A DNA stretch of 64,000 nucleotides from assembly GCA_945861275.1 (NCBI GenBank), contig CAMATZ010000014.1, forward strand, positions 1 to 64,000, in the 5' to 3' direction. The position numbers were made by a program, and so were the translations under genes. The notes below the pieces were generated by a model. The model was not told the DNA's origin and did no database searches. It saw nothing but the letters and a program-made list of their open reading frames with translations. Below, in pieces: positions 19,031 to 28,846 of the stretch (within the stretch, counting starts at the first letter, position 1; every line of letters begins with the position of its first letter). The stretch is from Bordetella parapertussis. Its GTDB lineage: Bacteria; Pseudomonadota; Gammaproteobacteria; Burkholderiales; SG8-41.

Positions 19031-19574
19031 CGTGGATAGGCAAAGTCCAATCCGGTTTTTTGGCTAGATCGAAATACGCCGCGTCCGAAGCAGTAGACGC
19101 CAGCGAACTGATAGATTTCATCAGCTCGAATAATCGATCGGCAACATCGTCTCCGGCTAGACCGTTTGCGGCGCGGTAACGCCGCCACAGTTCGCCGGGC
19201 GCAGGATAAGCGTCGAGCGTCGTTTCCCGTCCCGTGTGATAGTCGAATTCGATTATTTCGTGGCCGTTGGTGGCGTAGGCAAACTTGAGACCGAGCATTT
19301 CGGCATAATCTTTTGCCTGCTGCAATCCGTCGGCTGCGTCCTTGTATGCAGCCTTTGCTTCTACAACGGCCAGCGGGAAATCGCGGGTGTAGCGCAGCAA
19401 ATAATCGACACGCTTCGGTGGCTTGCGAATGAACTCTTTTCCAACCGGCACGATACGCCCGTCGGTAATCGTGCGTTGCTCGGCAATCGAATGCGGATCG
19501 TTGTCCCACCCCACAGACTGAAGCTTGGGAACCACGAACTTGCGGCAGGTGTCGGCTTCGCTCAATGTGGCCAT
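19026..19574 (-). pseudogene. Type I restriction endonuclease HsdR, N-terminal remnant
   Basis: SEADTCRKFVVPKLQSVGWDNDPHSIAEQRTITDGRI...VDYLLRYTRDFPLAVVEAKAAYKDAADGLQQAKDYAEMLGLKFAYATNG; helicase region absent. Confidence 0.8.
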
Positions 19575-19652
19575 GTTCGGATTCTAAGCCGAAAGTGATT
19601 TCACTTACGAAACTGGCATACTAAGATCAATATCTCGAACGAGGAGAAACCC

Positions 19653-20564
19653 ATGGCAGGACAAGGCGAAGGCTCGGTCAAAGCCATTCTCTACGCGCTG
19701 GCCGCGAACGGCGGTATCGCGGTCGCTAAAGGTGTTGCGGCAGTCTGGACGGGTTCAGGCGCGATGCTTGCCGAGACCATCCACTCCGCGGCCGATTGCG
19801 GCAATCAGGTATTGCTGCTGATCGGCATGAAGCGCTCGGCGCTTCCCGCTACCGCGCAGCATCCGCTGGGCCAGGGGCGTGCGATGTATTTCTGGTCGCT
19901 GATCGTGGCGTTATTGTTGTTTTCGGTGGGCGGATTGTTTTCGGCTTACGAGGGCGTGCATCGACTGCTGCATCCAGAGCCGGTGAAAGACCCGTGGATT
20001 GCCGTTGGTGTGCTGGTGGTGAGCATCGTGCTCGAAGCAGGCTCGCTGTGGGGGGCGCTTAAGATCATTCGCAAGCAGCAGGGCACGCGCACATTCTGGC
20101 AGTGGTTCGTGGCCACGCGCCAGAGCGAGTTGATGGTGGTGGCGGGCGAGGATATTGCCGCGCTGGGCGGCCTCGCGTTTGCGTTAATCGCGTTGTTGCT
20201 GGCGATCGTAACCGGCAATCCGCTGTTCGATGCGCTGGGCAGTCTGGCCATCGGCGTGCTGCTGATCGTGGTGGCGATTTTGATCGTGCGTGAAGTAAAA
20301 AGCCTGATCATCGGCGAGAGTGCCGATCCGCTGGTGCATACCGAAATCGAATTGTTCGTCGCGGCGCGTCCTGAAGTGGCCGAAATTTATAACCTGATTA
20401 CCCTGCAATGGGGCAACCACGTCGTTGTCACGGTGAAGGCACGCATGCGCGAGACCGCCGATGCCGCAAAACTGATCGCCGACATCAACGTCTGCGAAGC
20501 GGCGCTGAAGCAACAGTTTCCGGACGTGAGCTGGATATTTTTCGAGCCGGACGATTCGGCGTAG
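19653..20564 (+). CDS. Cation diffusion facilitator family transporter
   Basis: AVWTGSGAMLAETIHSAADCGNQVLLLIG; multiple TM segments. Confidence 0.92.
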   Translation: MAGQGEGSVKAILYALAANGGIAVAKGVAAVWTGSGAMLAETIHSAADCGNQVLLLIGMKRSALPATAQHPLGQGRAMYFWSLIVALLLFSVGGLFSAYEGVHRLLHPEPVKDPWIAVGVLVVSIVLEAGSLWGALKIIRKQQGTRTFWQWFVATRQSELMVVAGEDIAALGGLAFALIALLLAIVTGNPLFDALGSLAIGVLLIVVAILIVREVKSLIIGESADPLVHTEIELFVAARPEVAEIYNLITLQWGNHVVVTVKARMRETADAAKLIADINVCEAALKQQFPDVSWIFFEPDDSA

Positions 20565-20566
20565 GG

Positions 20567-21556
20567 TTATTGCGATTTCAGCAACCCCAGGTCCGCCAGC
20601 GCCGCCGCGATCGCCTGATCCTGGTCTTTGGTGTACTTGAGCGTGGCGCCGCTGGCGAGATAGATGTACTCCTGCAAGCTCGCTTCCAGTTCCTTTTTCC
20701 ATTCATCGGTCAGCACCATCCTGCCAAACACGCTGTCCCAGAACGCGATCTGCGCCGGCGTCATGCCTTTCGGGCCGACCACCGTGCGCCAGTTCGACGA
20801 TACGGATTTCAGGCCCTGTTCGGTCAGCGTCGGCGCATGGGCAAGCGCGCCGCTGAGCCGCTGCGGTGCCGCCACCCCGAGCACCCGCACCTGGCCCGCT
20901 TTGACCTGACTGATGAGCGAGGGCACCACCGACACCGCGTAATCAATGTGCCCGCCCATCGCCGCAAGGGTCGCGTCGGCGCCCGATTTGAAAATCACAA
21001 TCCTGATTTTGCGCGGATCGCCCTTCACGGTTTTCAACGCCTGCCCCAACGCGATGTGCCCCACGCCGCCGCGCGCGGTCATGCCGCCGGTGACGGCATT
21101 CGGGTCTTTGGCCATGCGCTCGAACAGATCACGCGCAGTCTTAAACGGCGAATCGGGTTTCACCACGATAATCATGTAATCGTGCGCCAGCAGCGCCAGC
21201 GGCGTGACATGCGCGTACGACAGCGGACTGACGCCGGTCTTGCTGATGGTGGCGAGCGTGGCATTCGCCATCGACAGATAATGCCCGTCGCCCGCGTGCT
21301 GGTTCATGTAGACCATGCCGACGGTGCCGGTGCCGCCAGGTTTGTTGATCACCGAACTCGAAACATCGAGAAACTTTTTTTCCTGAAACAGGCGCTGCAT
21401 TGCGCGCGCCGGGCGATCAGCACCGCCGCCTGCGCCCGACCACACAATGATTTCAACGTTCTTGTCGGGGCGCCAGTCGGCCGCTGGGGCCACACTCGAT
21501 GTGCAGGCAAGCATGCACGCGACGAGCGCTGTCGAAACTGCGCAGCGTATTTTCAC
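20567..21556 (-). CDS. Bug/TctC-like substrate-binding protein
   Basis: DWRPDKNVEIIVWSGAGGGADRPARAMQRLF, NKPGGTGTVGMVYMNQHAGDGHYL. Confidence 0.85.
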   Translation of the reverse strand: MKIRCAVSTALVACMLACTSSVAPAADWRPDKNVEIIVWSGAGGGADRPARAMQRLFQEKKFLDVSSSVINKPGGTGTVGMVYMNQHAGDGHYLSMANATLATISKTGVSPLSYAHVTPLALLAHDYMIIVVKPDSPFKTARDLFERMAKDPNAVTGGMTARGGVGHIALGQALKTVKGDPRKIRIVIFKSGADATLAAMGGHIDYAVSVVPSLISQVKAGQVRVLGVAAPQRLSGALAHAPTLTEQGLKSVSSNWRTVVGPKGMTPAQIAFWDSVFGRMVLTDEWKKELEASLQEYIYLASGATLKYTKDQDQAIAAALADLGLLKSQ

Positions 21557-21589
21557 GGCCTTTGCAAAACTTTAAATTAAAACAACCGC

Positions 21590-22729
21590 TTACTTTATCA
21601 GCACATTCACCAACAGCTGCCGGTAAATCTGTCGCAGCGGTTCGATCTCCTCCACCCCCACGCATTCATTGAGCTTGTGTATCGTGGCGTTAGTGGGGCC
21701 GAACTCCACCACCTGCGGACAAATGTCGGCGATAAAGCGTCCGTCGGAAGTGCCGCCGGTGGTGGAGAGTTCGGTGTCTACGCCGGTGACGGTCTTGATC
21801 GCGCGCGTGATGGCGTCGACCAGATCGCCGCGTTGCGTAAGAAACGGCCGCCCGTCGACACGCCACTCCAGATCGTAAGTCACGCCGTGCCGATCCAGAA
21901 TGTTGACCACACGTGTTTGCAGCGATTCGGTGGTGCTCGCCGTGGAATGCCGGAAATTAAACTTGATGTGCGCGGCACCGGGAATCACATTGTTCGCTCC
22001 GGTGCCGGAATTAAAATTGGAAATCTGCCAGGTGGTCGGCGGAAAATATTCGTTGCCGTTGTCCCATCGGGTCTGCGCCAGTTCGGCGATGGCGGATGCA
22101 ATTTCGTGTATCGGGTTACGCGCCATGTCGGGATAGGCGACGTGCCCCTGAACGCCGTTCACCGTGAGGAGGCCGGTGAGCGAACCGCGGCGGCCGTTTT
22201 TGATCATGTCGCCGAGTTTTTTCACAGATGTGGGTTCGCCCACCACGCAGTAATCGAGCTTTTCACCGCGCGCAGCAAGCGCTTCCACCACCCGCACCGT
22301 GCCGTCAATGGCGGGGCCTTCTTCATCCGAGGTGAACATCACCGCCAGCGAGCCGGGATGATCGGGATGCGCCCTGACGAAATCACGCAGCGCCAGCACG
22401 AATGCCGCGAGCGAGGTTTTCATGTCGGATGCACCGCGCCCATAAAGCCAGCCGTCGCGGATAGTGGGCGTGAAGGGATCACTCGTCCACTTGTCGAGCG
22501 GACCGGTGGGCACCACGTCGGTGTGGCCGGCAAAACACAGCAACGGCTTTGCCATGCCGCGCCGCGCCCACAGATTATCGACGCCGCCCATGCTGATTTT
22601 TTCGCACTTGAAACCCAGCGGCTCCAGTATCGCAATCAGGATGTCGAGGCAGCCCGCGTCTACGGGAGATACCGAGTTGCGCGCAATGAGTTGCTTGGTC
22701 AGTTCCAGCGTATTGATTTCCACGGGCAA
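21590..22729 (-). CDS. dapE: Succinyl-diaminopimelate desuccinylase
   Basis: [58 protein letters not shown]. Confidence 0.95.
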   Translation of the reverse strand: MPVEINTLELTKQLIARNSVSPVDAGCLDILIAILEPLGFKCEKISMGGVDNLWARRGMAKPLLCFAGHTDVVPTGPLDKWTSDPFTPTIRDGWLYGRGASDMKTSLAAFVLALRDFVRAHPDHPGSLAVMFTSDEEGPAIDGTVRVVEALAARGEKLDYCVVGEPTSVKKLGDMIKNGRRGSLTGLLTVNGVQGHVAYPDMARNPIHEIASAIAELAQTRWDNGNEYFPPTTWQISNFNSGTGANNVIPGAAHIKFNFRHSTASTTESLQTRVVNILDRHGVTYDLEWRVDGRPFLTQRGDLVDAITRAIKTVTGVDTELSTTGGTSDGRFIADICPQVVEFGPTNATIHKLNECVGVEEIEPLRQIYRQLLVNVLIK

Positions 22730-22821
22730 ATTCTCCTTGCAGTACTTGATGAGCGGCGAATCTTATCAAAGTGCAGGTAAAATCCGCACTCCTTCCACGA
22801 TTTCGCGTTTACACGTCCCCC

Positions 22822-23826
22822 ATGTCTGCCCAACCCGCACTGATCATTTCGCACCGCTGCCACGCCGAATTCGGCGCTGCACTCGCCGCCGCTGTTACCC
22901 GCCTGCATCTGCCGCACGCTATCGTTGCACTGCCGGCGGATAAAGACGCCCGGCTTTCGGAGGCCGATGTGGCACGCGCCGAAATCGCTTTTTTTTCGCA
23001 GGATCTTAATCCCACACACTCGCGGCAGTTCTTTTCGGCGGTGCGCAAGGCGCCCAACTTCAAGTGGCTGCATGTGTTCAATATCGGCGTCGATCATCCG
23101 ATCTATACCGAAATGCTGGAGCGCGGCGTGCGGGTCACCACCTCCGCCGGCACCACCGCGCAGCCGATCTCGCAGACAGCCCTGACCGCAATGTTGATGC
23201 TGGCGCGAGGTTTCCCGCACTGGCTGAAAGCGCAGTCCGAACATCGCTGGGACCCGGTGCGCCTGCAAAACCCGCCGCGCGATTTGCCGGGGCAGACGGT
23301 ACTCGTATATGGCATGGGACAGATCGGCGCGGCGTTTGCACGGCTCTCGCAGGCGTTGGGTTTACGGGTGATCGGCGTGCGCCGCAGTCCGCGCAAAGCC
23401 GATGACCCGGTGGATGAAATGCACGCGCCGGATCAACTCGACAAGCTGCTGCCGCGCGCCGATTGGCTGATGCTGTGCTGCCCGCTGACGGCAGAAACAC
23501 GCAAGCTGATGTCGGCGCAGCGTTTGTCACTATTGCCGAAAGGCGCCTATGTGCTGAATGTCGCGCGCGGCGAAGTGATCGATGAAGCCGCCATGATCGA
23601 TGCACTCAAAGGCGGGCATCTCGCCGGCGCCTATCTGGATGTGTTCGAGCAGGAGCCGCTGCCCGCCGCGTCGCCGCTATGGGATTTGCCCAACGTGATC
23701 GTGACGCCACACAATTCGACCAGCTCCAGCGGCAACGAACAGCGCGTGCTCGATTGCTTTGTGCACATTCTCGAACAATGGAAAAACAAAACACCGTTGA
23801 CCAATGAAGTGCTACGCACCGGATAA
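22822..23826 (+). CDS. D-2-hydroxyacid dehydrogenase family protein
   Basis: VLVYGMGQIGAAFARLSQALG, YVLNVARGEVIDEAAMIDAL. Confidence 0.9.
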   Translation: MSAQPALIISHRCHAEFGAALAAAVTRLHLPHAIVALPADKDARLSEADVARAEIAFFSQDLNPTHSRQFFSAVRKAPNFKWLHVFNIGVDHPIYTEMLERGVRVTTSAGTTAQPISQTALTAMLMLARGFPHWLKAQSEHRWDPVRLQNPPRDLPGQTVLVYGMGQIGAAFARLSQALGLRVIGVRRSPRKADDPVDEMHAPDQLDKLLPRADWLMLCCPLTAETRKLMSAQRLSLLPKGAYVLNVARGEVIDEAAMIDALKGGHLAGAYLDVFEQEPLPAASPLWDLPNVIVTPHNSTSSSGNEQRVLDCFVHILEQWKNKTPLTNEVLRTG

Positions 23827-23827
23827 A

Positions 23828-24790
23828 ATGAAATTAAAACAAACACTTGCATTTGCTTCGACGCTGGGCGCTTGCGCAGTGGCCGTCGCGCAGCCCTTCC
23901 CCGCCAAATCGGTGCGCATCGTGGTGCCGTTTGCCGCCGGCGGCAACACCGATTTCACCGCGCGCACCATCGCGGCCAAACTCAGCGAGGCGCTGGGCCA
24001 GCAATTTCTGGTGGACAATCGTCCCGGCGCGTCCACCAACATCGGCTCCGACATGATCGTCAAGGCCGCGCCCGACGGCTACAACATTCTGTTGGGTGGC
24101 GCTGCGAACGCCATCAACGTCGCCGCGCTGGCCAAGGTGCCGTTTGATTTGCAGCGCGATCTGGCGCCCATCATTCTGTGCGTGAAGGGTGCCAATGTGC
24201 TGTCGATACATCCGTCGCTGCCCGCGAAAGATCTCAAGCAACTGATCGCGCTGGCGAAAGCAAAGCCGGGGCAGTTGAATTACGGCACTTCGGGTGTCGC
24301 CAGTTCCAATCACATGGCCGGTGAATTGTTCATGCTTATGGCGGGCATCAAGCTTAATCACGTGCCGTACAAAGGCAACGCGCCGGCGCTGACCGATCTT
24401 ATCGGCGGCCATGTCGAGATGATTATCAGCGGCGTGCCCGCGTTGATACCGCATCTCAAGAGCGGGCGCATACGCGCGGTGGCGATCGGCAGCCTGAAGC
24501 GCTTCGCGGCGATACCCGAAGTGCCGACCTTCGACGAGCAAGGCCTCAAGGGTTACGAAGCCTCGACCTGGTTCGGCTTTATGGCGCCGATAAAAACACC
24601 GCGCGACATTATTTTGAAGCTCAATGCCGAGACTGCCAAAGTACTCGCCAGCAAAGAAATACGCGACCGTTATCAGGTCGAGGGCCTTGAGCCGCAGGGC
24701 GGATCGCCGGAAGCATTTGCAAAGTTTATCGCCTCGGAAATCGCTCTCTACACGCGGGTGGTCAAGGCTGCGAATCTGCCCAAGTTGTAA
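23828..24790 (+). CDS. Bug/TctC family substrate-binding protein
   Basis: MKLKQTLAFASTLGACAVAVAQPFPAKSVRIVVPFAAGGNTDFTAR. Confidence 0.94.
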   Translation: MKLKQTLAFASTLGACAVAVAQPFPAKSVRIVVPFAAGGNTDFTARTIAAKLSEALGQQFLVDNRPGASTNIGSDMIVKAAPDGYNILLGGAANAINVAALAKVPFDLQRDLAPIILCVKGANVLSIHPSLPAKDLKQLIALAKAKPGQLNYGTSGVASSNHMAGELFMLMAGIKLNHVPYKGNAPALTDLIGGHVEMIISGVPALIPHLKSGRIRAVAIGSLKRFAAIPEVPTFDEQGLKGYEASTWFGFMAPIKTPRDIILKLNAETAKVLASKEIRDRYQVEGLEPQGGSPEAFAKFIASEIALYTRVVKAANLPKL

Positions 24791-24867
24791 GCGGTGCCAG
24801 AGTGGAAGGCCAGTGGTTCTTCGACATCATCGATTAAACCGTATTCTTCATCGACCAAGGAGCACGC

Positions 24868-25215
24868 ATGCGTATCCATAACCTCTACACCGACGCTAAC
24901 GGTGAATCCCACTTTCGTGATATCGAAGTCGAGTGGGCCGAAGAGCGGCGCGGCAGCAAACTCTCGAAGCGCCTGCCGGCGACCGGCATCATTTTCCGCG
25001 AGACCAAGGCGGAGAACACGGTCGATTGGCATACGGCGCCACGCCGCCAATACATCGTGAATCTCGAGTCCGGGGTCAAGATCACCGCCAGCGACGGAGA
25101 AAGCCGGATGATCGGCACCGGCGAAATTCTTCTGGTTGAGGACACCACCGGCAAGGGCCATTTGTCGCAGGGGCTTGGAGCGTTGCGGCGCAGTCTTTTC
25201 ATACCCATCGAATAG
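24868..25215 (+). CDS. Small cupin-like hypothetical protein
   Basis: PRRQYIVNLESGVKITASDGESRMIGTGEILLVEDTTGKGH. Confidence 0.75.
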   Translation: MRIHNLYTDANGESHFRDIEVEWAEERRGSKLSKRLPATGIIFRETKAENTVDWHTAPRRQYIVNLESGVKITASDGESRMIGTGEILLVEDTTGKGHLSQGLGALRRSLFIPIE

Positions 25216-25381
25216 CGGCATCGGGAGATCATTTAATCAAGTACGGGCTCGGGGAATGACCACGAGACAGCTTGACTCCGCCGCCGTGCGGTAGCAATCT
25301 CACATCCGCGCGCCAGTCCGGCACTTCGAGCTGCATGTGGCGCAAAGATAAACTAACCGTTTATCAAGAGGACAGATAGCT

Positions 25382-25462
25382 ATGGATCCGACCAGACACA
25401 CTTTGCTGACAACGGGCGCCGCAGCGGTAGCGGCGGCCACCGCGCCACGCGCGTTCGCGTAA
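25382..25462 (+). pseudogene. Detached Tat-like signal peptide of the downstream hydrolase (in-frame TAA at 25460-25462)
   Basis: MDPTRHTLLTTGAAAVAAATAPRAFA* in frame with the hydrolase at 25490; intervening reading QQTGKEETA. Confidence 0.7.
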
Positions 25463-25489
25463 CAACAAACAGGAAAAGAGGAAACTGCC

Positions 25490-26248
25490 ATGCCGTTTTA
25501 CGAAAAAGGAAACGTCCGCATCCACTACCAGGAGGCCGGCTCCGGCTTCCCGTTGCTGCTCATTCCCGGCGGTGGGTTGAACTCGACGATCGCCTGGAAC
25601 GCCACGGGCGCGCCGTTCAATCCGGCGCAGGAGTTCAGCAACGAGTATCGCTGCATCACGGCTGATTTGCGCAACGCCGCCGGCGGCCAGTCCTCGGGCC
25701 CGGTGGAAGTGGACCGGCCGTGGGACTCGTACACGGACGACCATCTTGGCCTGATGGATCACCTGGGCATCAAGCGGTTCATGGTGCTGGGTTTTTGCAT
25801 CGGCGGCCCCTTCATATGGAACCTGTTGAAGCGGGCGCCGGATCGCATTGTTGCCGCCGTGCCGTCGCAGCCCAGCGGGTGGCGCAAGGAGTTGCCGACC
25901 AACTCCTACGACAGCAACATGAAAGGCTGGGGCCCCGAGCTCACCAAGCGCCGCCCCGACATCTCGATGGAGATGGTCGATCGTTTTCTGACCCGCATGT
26001 ACCTTGGCGCCGCCGCCGATTTCGTTTACAGCGTGTCGCGCGATTTTGTGCGTTCGTGCCAAGCGCCGGTACTGGTCATGCCGGACGACTCGCCGCCGCA
26101 CCCGTACGCCGTCGCCATGGAATCCGCGATGCTCGCGCCGAAGTCCGAAGTAACCTTCTTTCCGTGGAAAGACTCCAAGGAGAAGATTCCCCTGGCAGTA
26201 CGTCAGGTGCGCTCGTTCCTGCGGGCGCATCGACCCGCGATGGCTTGA
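25490..26248 (+). CDS. Alpha/beta hydrolase
   Basis: FPLLLIPGGGLNSTIAW, FMVLGFCIGGPFIWNLLKR. Confidence 0.88.
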   Translation: MPFYEKGNVRIHYQEAGSGFPLLLIPGGGLNSTIAWNATGAPFNPAQEFSNEYRCITADLRNAAGGQSSGPVEVDRPWDSYTDDHLGLMDHLGIKRFMVLGFCIGGPFIWNLLKRAPDRIVAAVPSQPSGWRKELPTNSYDSNMKGWGPELTKRRPDISMEMVDRFLTRMYLGAAADFVYSVSRDFVRSCQAPVLVMPDDSPPHPYAVAMESAMLAPKSEVTFFPWKDSKEKIPLAVRQVRSFLRAHRPAMA

Positions 26249-26302
26249 ACACCGGTTGGAAGGCGTGATCAAATAGCGGGACACTTTCGTCGCCGGTGGC
26301 GG

Positions 26303-26343
26303 CCCCTCACCCCCGCCCTCTCCCCGCTAGCGGGGCGAGGGAG
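26303..26343. repeat. cccctcacccccgccctctccccgctagcggggcgagggag repeat (uninterrupted copy)
   Basis: Reverse complement relationship to 4874-4940. Confidence 0.65.
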
Positions 26344-26408
26344 TTTCTGCACTGGGATGCACCCGCCCTCGAAATACCAACAAGCGTTACTCTAAAGCAG
26401 GCCCCGCT

Positions 26409-27587
26409 TTGTTCTTCGAAAACATAGATTTCTCGTCACTTGAAGTTCCGCCCGCAGCGCTCAAGCTGCGTGAGGAAGTGCGCGCGTTTTTGCGCGCGGA
26501 AATCGCCGCCGGCAGCTACGTGCCGCATCTGGGCCACGCTGAATTCGACCTCGCGTTCACCAAGAAGGTAGCCGCGCGCGGCTGGATCGGGCTGACCTGG
26601 CCCAAACCCTACGGCGGGCAGGAGCGTTCGTTTCTCGAACGCTTTGTGGTGACCGAGGAAATGCTCGCCGCGGCAGCGCCGTGCGCTGCGCACTGGTTTG
26701 GCGACCGGCAGACGGGGCCGAGTCTGTTGCGACATGGCAGCGAGTATCTGAAACAAAAATACTTGCCGGCAATTGCGCGCGGCGAAATGGCGTTTGCGCT
26801 GGGCATGAGCGAACCCGGCTCGGGTTCGGATCTCGCGTCGGTGCGCACGCGCGCCGATAAAATCGAGGGCGGCTGGAGCGTCAGCGGACAAAAAGTGTGG
26901 ACCAGTTGGGCGCATGAGGCGGATGCGTTCTTTGTGCTGTGCCGCACCTCGCCGCCAACGGACGATCGCCATCAGGGCTTGTCGCAACTCATTATCGATA
27001 TCAAGAAATCACCGGGTGTCACGGTGCGCCCGATACGCTTCATGAATGGCGAGCATCACTTTAACGAAGTGTTTCTCGATAAGGTGTTCGTGCCCGACAA
27101 CCAGGTGTTGGGTGAAATCGGCCAGGGCTGGAAACAGATCACCTCGGAACTGGCGCTGGAGCGCAGCGGTCCGGAGCGCTACATGACCACCTTGCCGCTG
27201 CTGGTTGAACTGATCCGCCGCCTCGGTGAAAGTGACGACGCCCGCGCGCACGAGATGGTGGGCCGCCTCACCGCGCGGCTGTGGACGCTGCGCCGCATGT
27301 CGCTGGCGATTGCACTCGCGCTGGATCCGTCGTCAGGCAATCAGGGCACGGTTGATCTGGCGACCGAAGCGGCGCTGGTGAAAGATATGGGCACCTTCTA
27401 CGAGCGCGAAATCATCGATGCCGCGCGCGTGCTGGTGGCGGTGGAGCCGACGCTGGATGCGACCGATACCTTCGAGCGTTATCTCGCGGAGTGCATCCTC
27501 AGCGCGCCGGTGTCCACCATACGCGGCGGCACCACGCAGGTGTTGCGCACGCTGATTGCGCGCCGATTGCTGGGGGCGTTGAAATGA
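26409..27587 (+). CDS. Acyl-CoA dehydrogenase family protein (TTG start)
   Basis: FALGMSEPGSGSDLASVRTRAD, GGTTQVLRTLIARRLLG. Confidence 0.92.
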   Translation: MFFENIDFSSLEVPPAALKLREEVRAFLRAEIAAGSYVPHLGHAEFDLAFTKKVAARGWIGLTWPKPYGGQERSFLERFVVTEEMLAAAAPCAAHWFGDRQTGPSLLRHGSEYLKQKYLPAIARGEMAFALGMSEPGSGSDLASVRTRADKIEGGWSVSGQKVWTSWAHEADAFFVLCRTSPPTDDRHQGLSQLIIDIKKSPGVTVRPIRFMNGEHHFNEVFLDKVFVPDNQVLGEIGQGWKQITSELALERSGPERYMTTLPLLVELIRRLGESDDARAHEMVGRLTARLWTLRRMSLAIALALDPSSGNQGTVDLATEAALVKDMGTFYEREIIDAARVLVAVEPTLDATDTFERYLAECILSAPVSTIRGGTTQVLRTLIARRLLGALK

Positions 27588-27601
27588 AAAATCTACAGAT
27601 C

Positions 27602-27685
27602 ACCGCAGAGGCGCAAAGACGCAGAGAACTGCCGCAAAGAAATGCACTTCTCTGCGTTTCCTCTGCGTCTTTGCGCCTCTGCGGT
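27602..27685. repeat. 84-bp palindromic dispersed repeat, copy 2
   Basis: accgcagaggcgcaaagacgcagagaactgccgcaaagaaatgcacttctctgcgtttcctctgcgtctttgcgcctctgcggt; same length as copy 1. Confidence 0.9.
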
Positions 27686-27696
27686 GGAGCTTTTCA

Positions 27697-28791
27697 GTGA
27701 CCGACACCACCGAAGTAAGAGCTATGCTCACCGACGCGGCGACGCGTCTGTTCACCGATCACGTCACGCAAAAAATGCTCGATGCCGCCAAACATGACGG
27801 CTGGTCGGCAGCGTTGTGGGCCGAACTGGAACGGGCACAACTGCCGCTGGTCGGTGTGCCGGAAGCAGCGGGTGGCGCGGGCGGCACGCTGTCGGATGCC
27901 GCTGCCGTGCTGCGTATCGCGGCGCGTCATGCGGCGCCGGTGCCACTGGCTGAAACAGCGCTCGCCGGTTGGTTGCTCTCACGCGCGGGGCTGAGCGTGC
28001 CGCAGGGGCCGCTGACCATCGGCGCGGTGCTCGATGATAGATTGACCGCTACGCAGGACGGCAATACGTGGCGCGTGTCGGGCGCCTTGAAGCGCGTGCC
28101 GTTCGCGCGCATCGCCAGACAACTGGTGCTGCTGGCGGATGCGCCATCCGGATTGATGGTGGTCGCGGTCGATGCCGCTGCATGCCACATCACGCCCGGA
28201 CGCAATCTGGGTTACGAGCCGCGCGACGCGGTGTTGCTCGACCAGGTCACAACACTCGCAGCCGCGCCTGCCGGCGCCGGCATTACGCGCGAGCACATGC
28301 ATGCGCGCGGTGCACTGCTGCGCGCGGTGCAAATCGGCGGTGCGCTCGAACACGCGCTCGATCTTGCCTGTGAATACGCCAGGCAACGTACCCAGTTCGG
28401 GCGCAAGATCGCACAGTTTCAGGCGATACAGCAGGAGCTCGCGCGCTGCGGCGGCGAGGTTGCTGCGGCGGTAGCGGCGGCACTTTCCGCAGCGGGTGTA
28501 GTCGAACGGCTTGCCAACGACAACAGCGCCGGGGCTGTGCAGCAAGTGCTGATGGCTGTGGCCGCCGCAAAAATTCGCGCGGCCGATGCGGCGCGCGAGG
28601 CGGTGGCGATCACGCACCAGGTACACGGTGCGATCGGTGTCACCGACGAATATGCGTTGCATCATGTCACCCTGCGCGCGCTGGCGTGGCGCGAGGAATT
28701 CGGCAGCGAAGTGTATTGGGCGATGCGCTTGGGGCGTGCGGTGCGGGATGCCGGCGCCGATGCGTGTTGGCCCGCGTTGAGTGCGGCGTAG
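27697..28791 (+). CDS. Acyl-CoA dehydrogenase family protein (GTG start)
   Basis: ALDLACEYARQRTQFGRKIAQFQAIQQELA, THQVHGAIGVTDEYALHH. Confidence 0.88.
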   Translation: MTDTTEVRAMLTDAATRLFTDHVTQKMLDAAKHDGWSAALWAELERAQLPLVGVPEAAGGAGGTLSDAAAVLRIAARHAAPVPLAETALAGWLLSRAGLSVPQGPLTIGAVLDDRLTATQDGNTWRVSGALKRVPFARIARQLVLLADAPSGLMVVAVDAAACHITPGRNLGYEPRDAVLLDQVTTLAAAPAGAGITREHMHARGALLRAVQIGGALEHALDLACEYARQRTQFGRKIAQFQAIQQELARCGGEVAAAVAAALSAAGVVERLANDNSAGAVQQVLMAVAAAKIRAADAAREAVAITHQVHGAIGVTDEYALHHVTLRALAWREEFGSEVYWAMRLGRAVRDAGADACWPALSAA

Positions 28792-28825
28792 ATGGGTACT
28801 GGCCACTGGCCGTAACCCATCTACG
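28787..28825. terminator. Strong hairpin at the 3' end of the acyl-CoA dehydrogenase pair (no clear U-tract)
   Basis: cgtagatgggtactggcc...ggccgtaacccatctacg overlapping the stop codon. Confidence 0.45.
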
Positions 28826-28846
28826 GCCAGCCGTCTTGGGGAAAAT

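Noticed and set aside
20408-21580. Long + strand ORF (390 aa)
   Set aside because: Antisense shadow of the Bug gene 20567-21556; His/Arg-rich translation typical of the opposite strand of GC-rich genes.
17681-25462. Stop-codon reassignment to explain the two in-frame stops
   Set aside because: One is TGA and the other TAA, and both codons are used as normal terminators elsewhere in the window, so independent mutations or sequencing errors are more likely.
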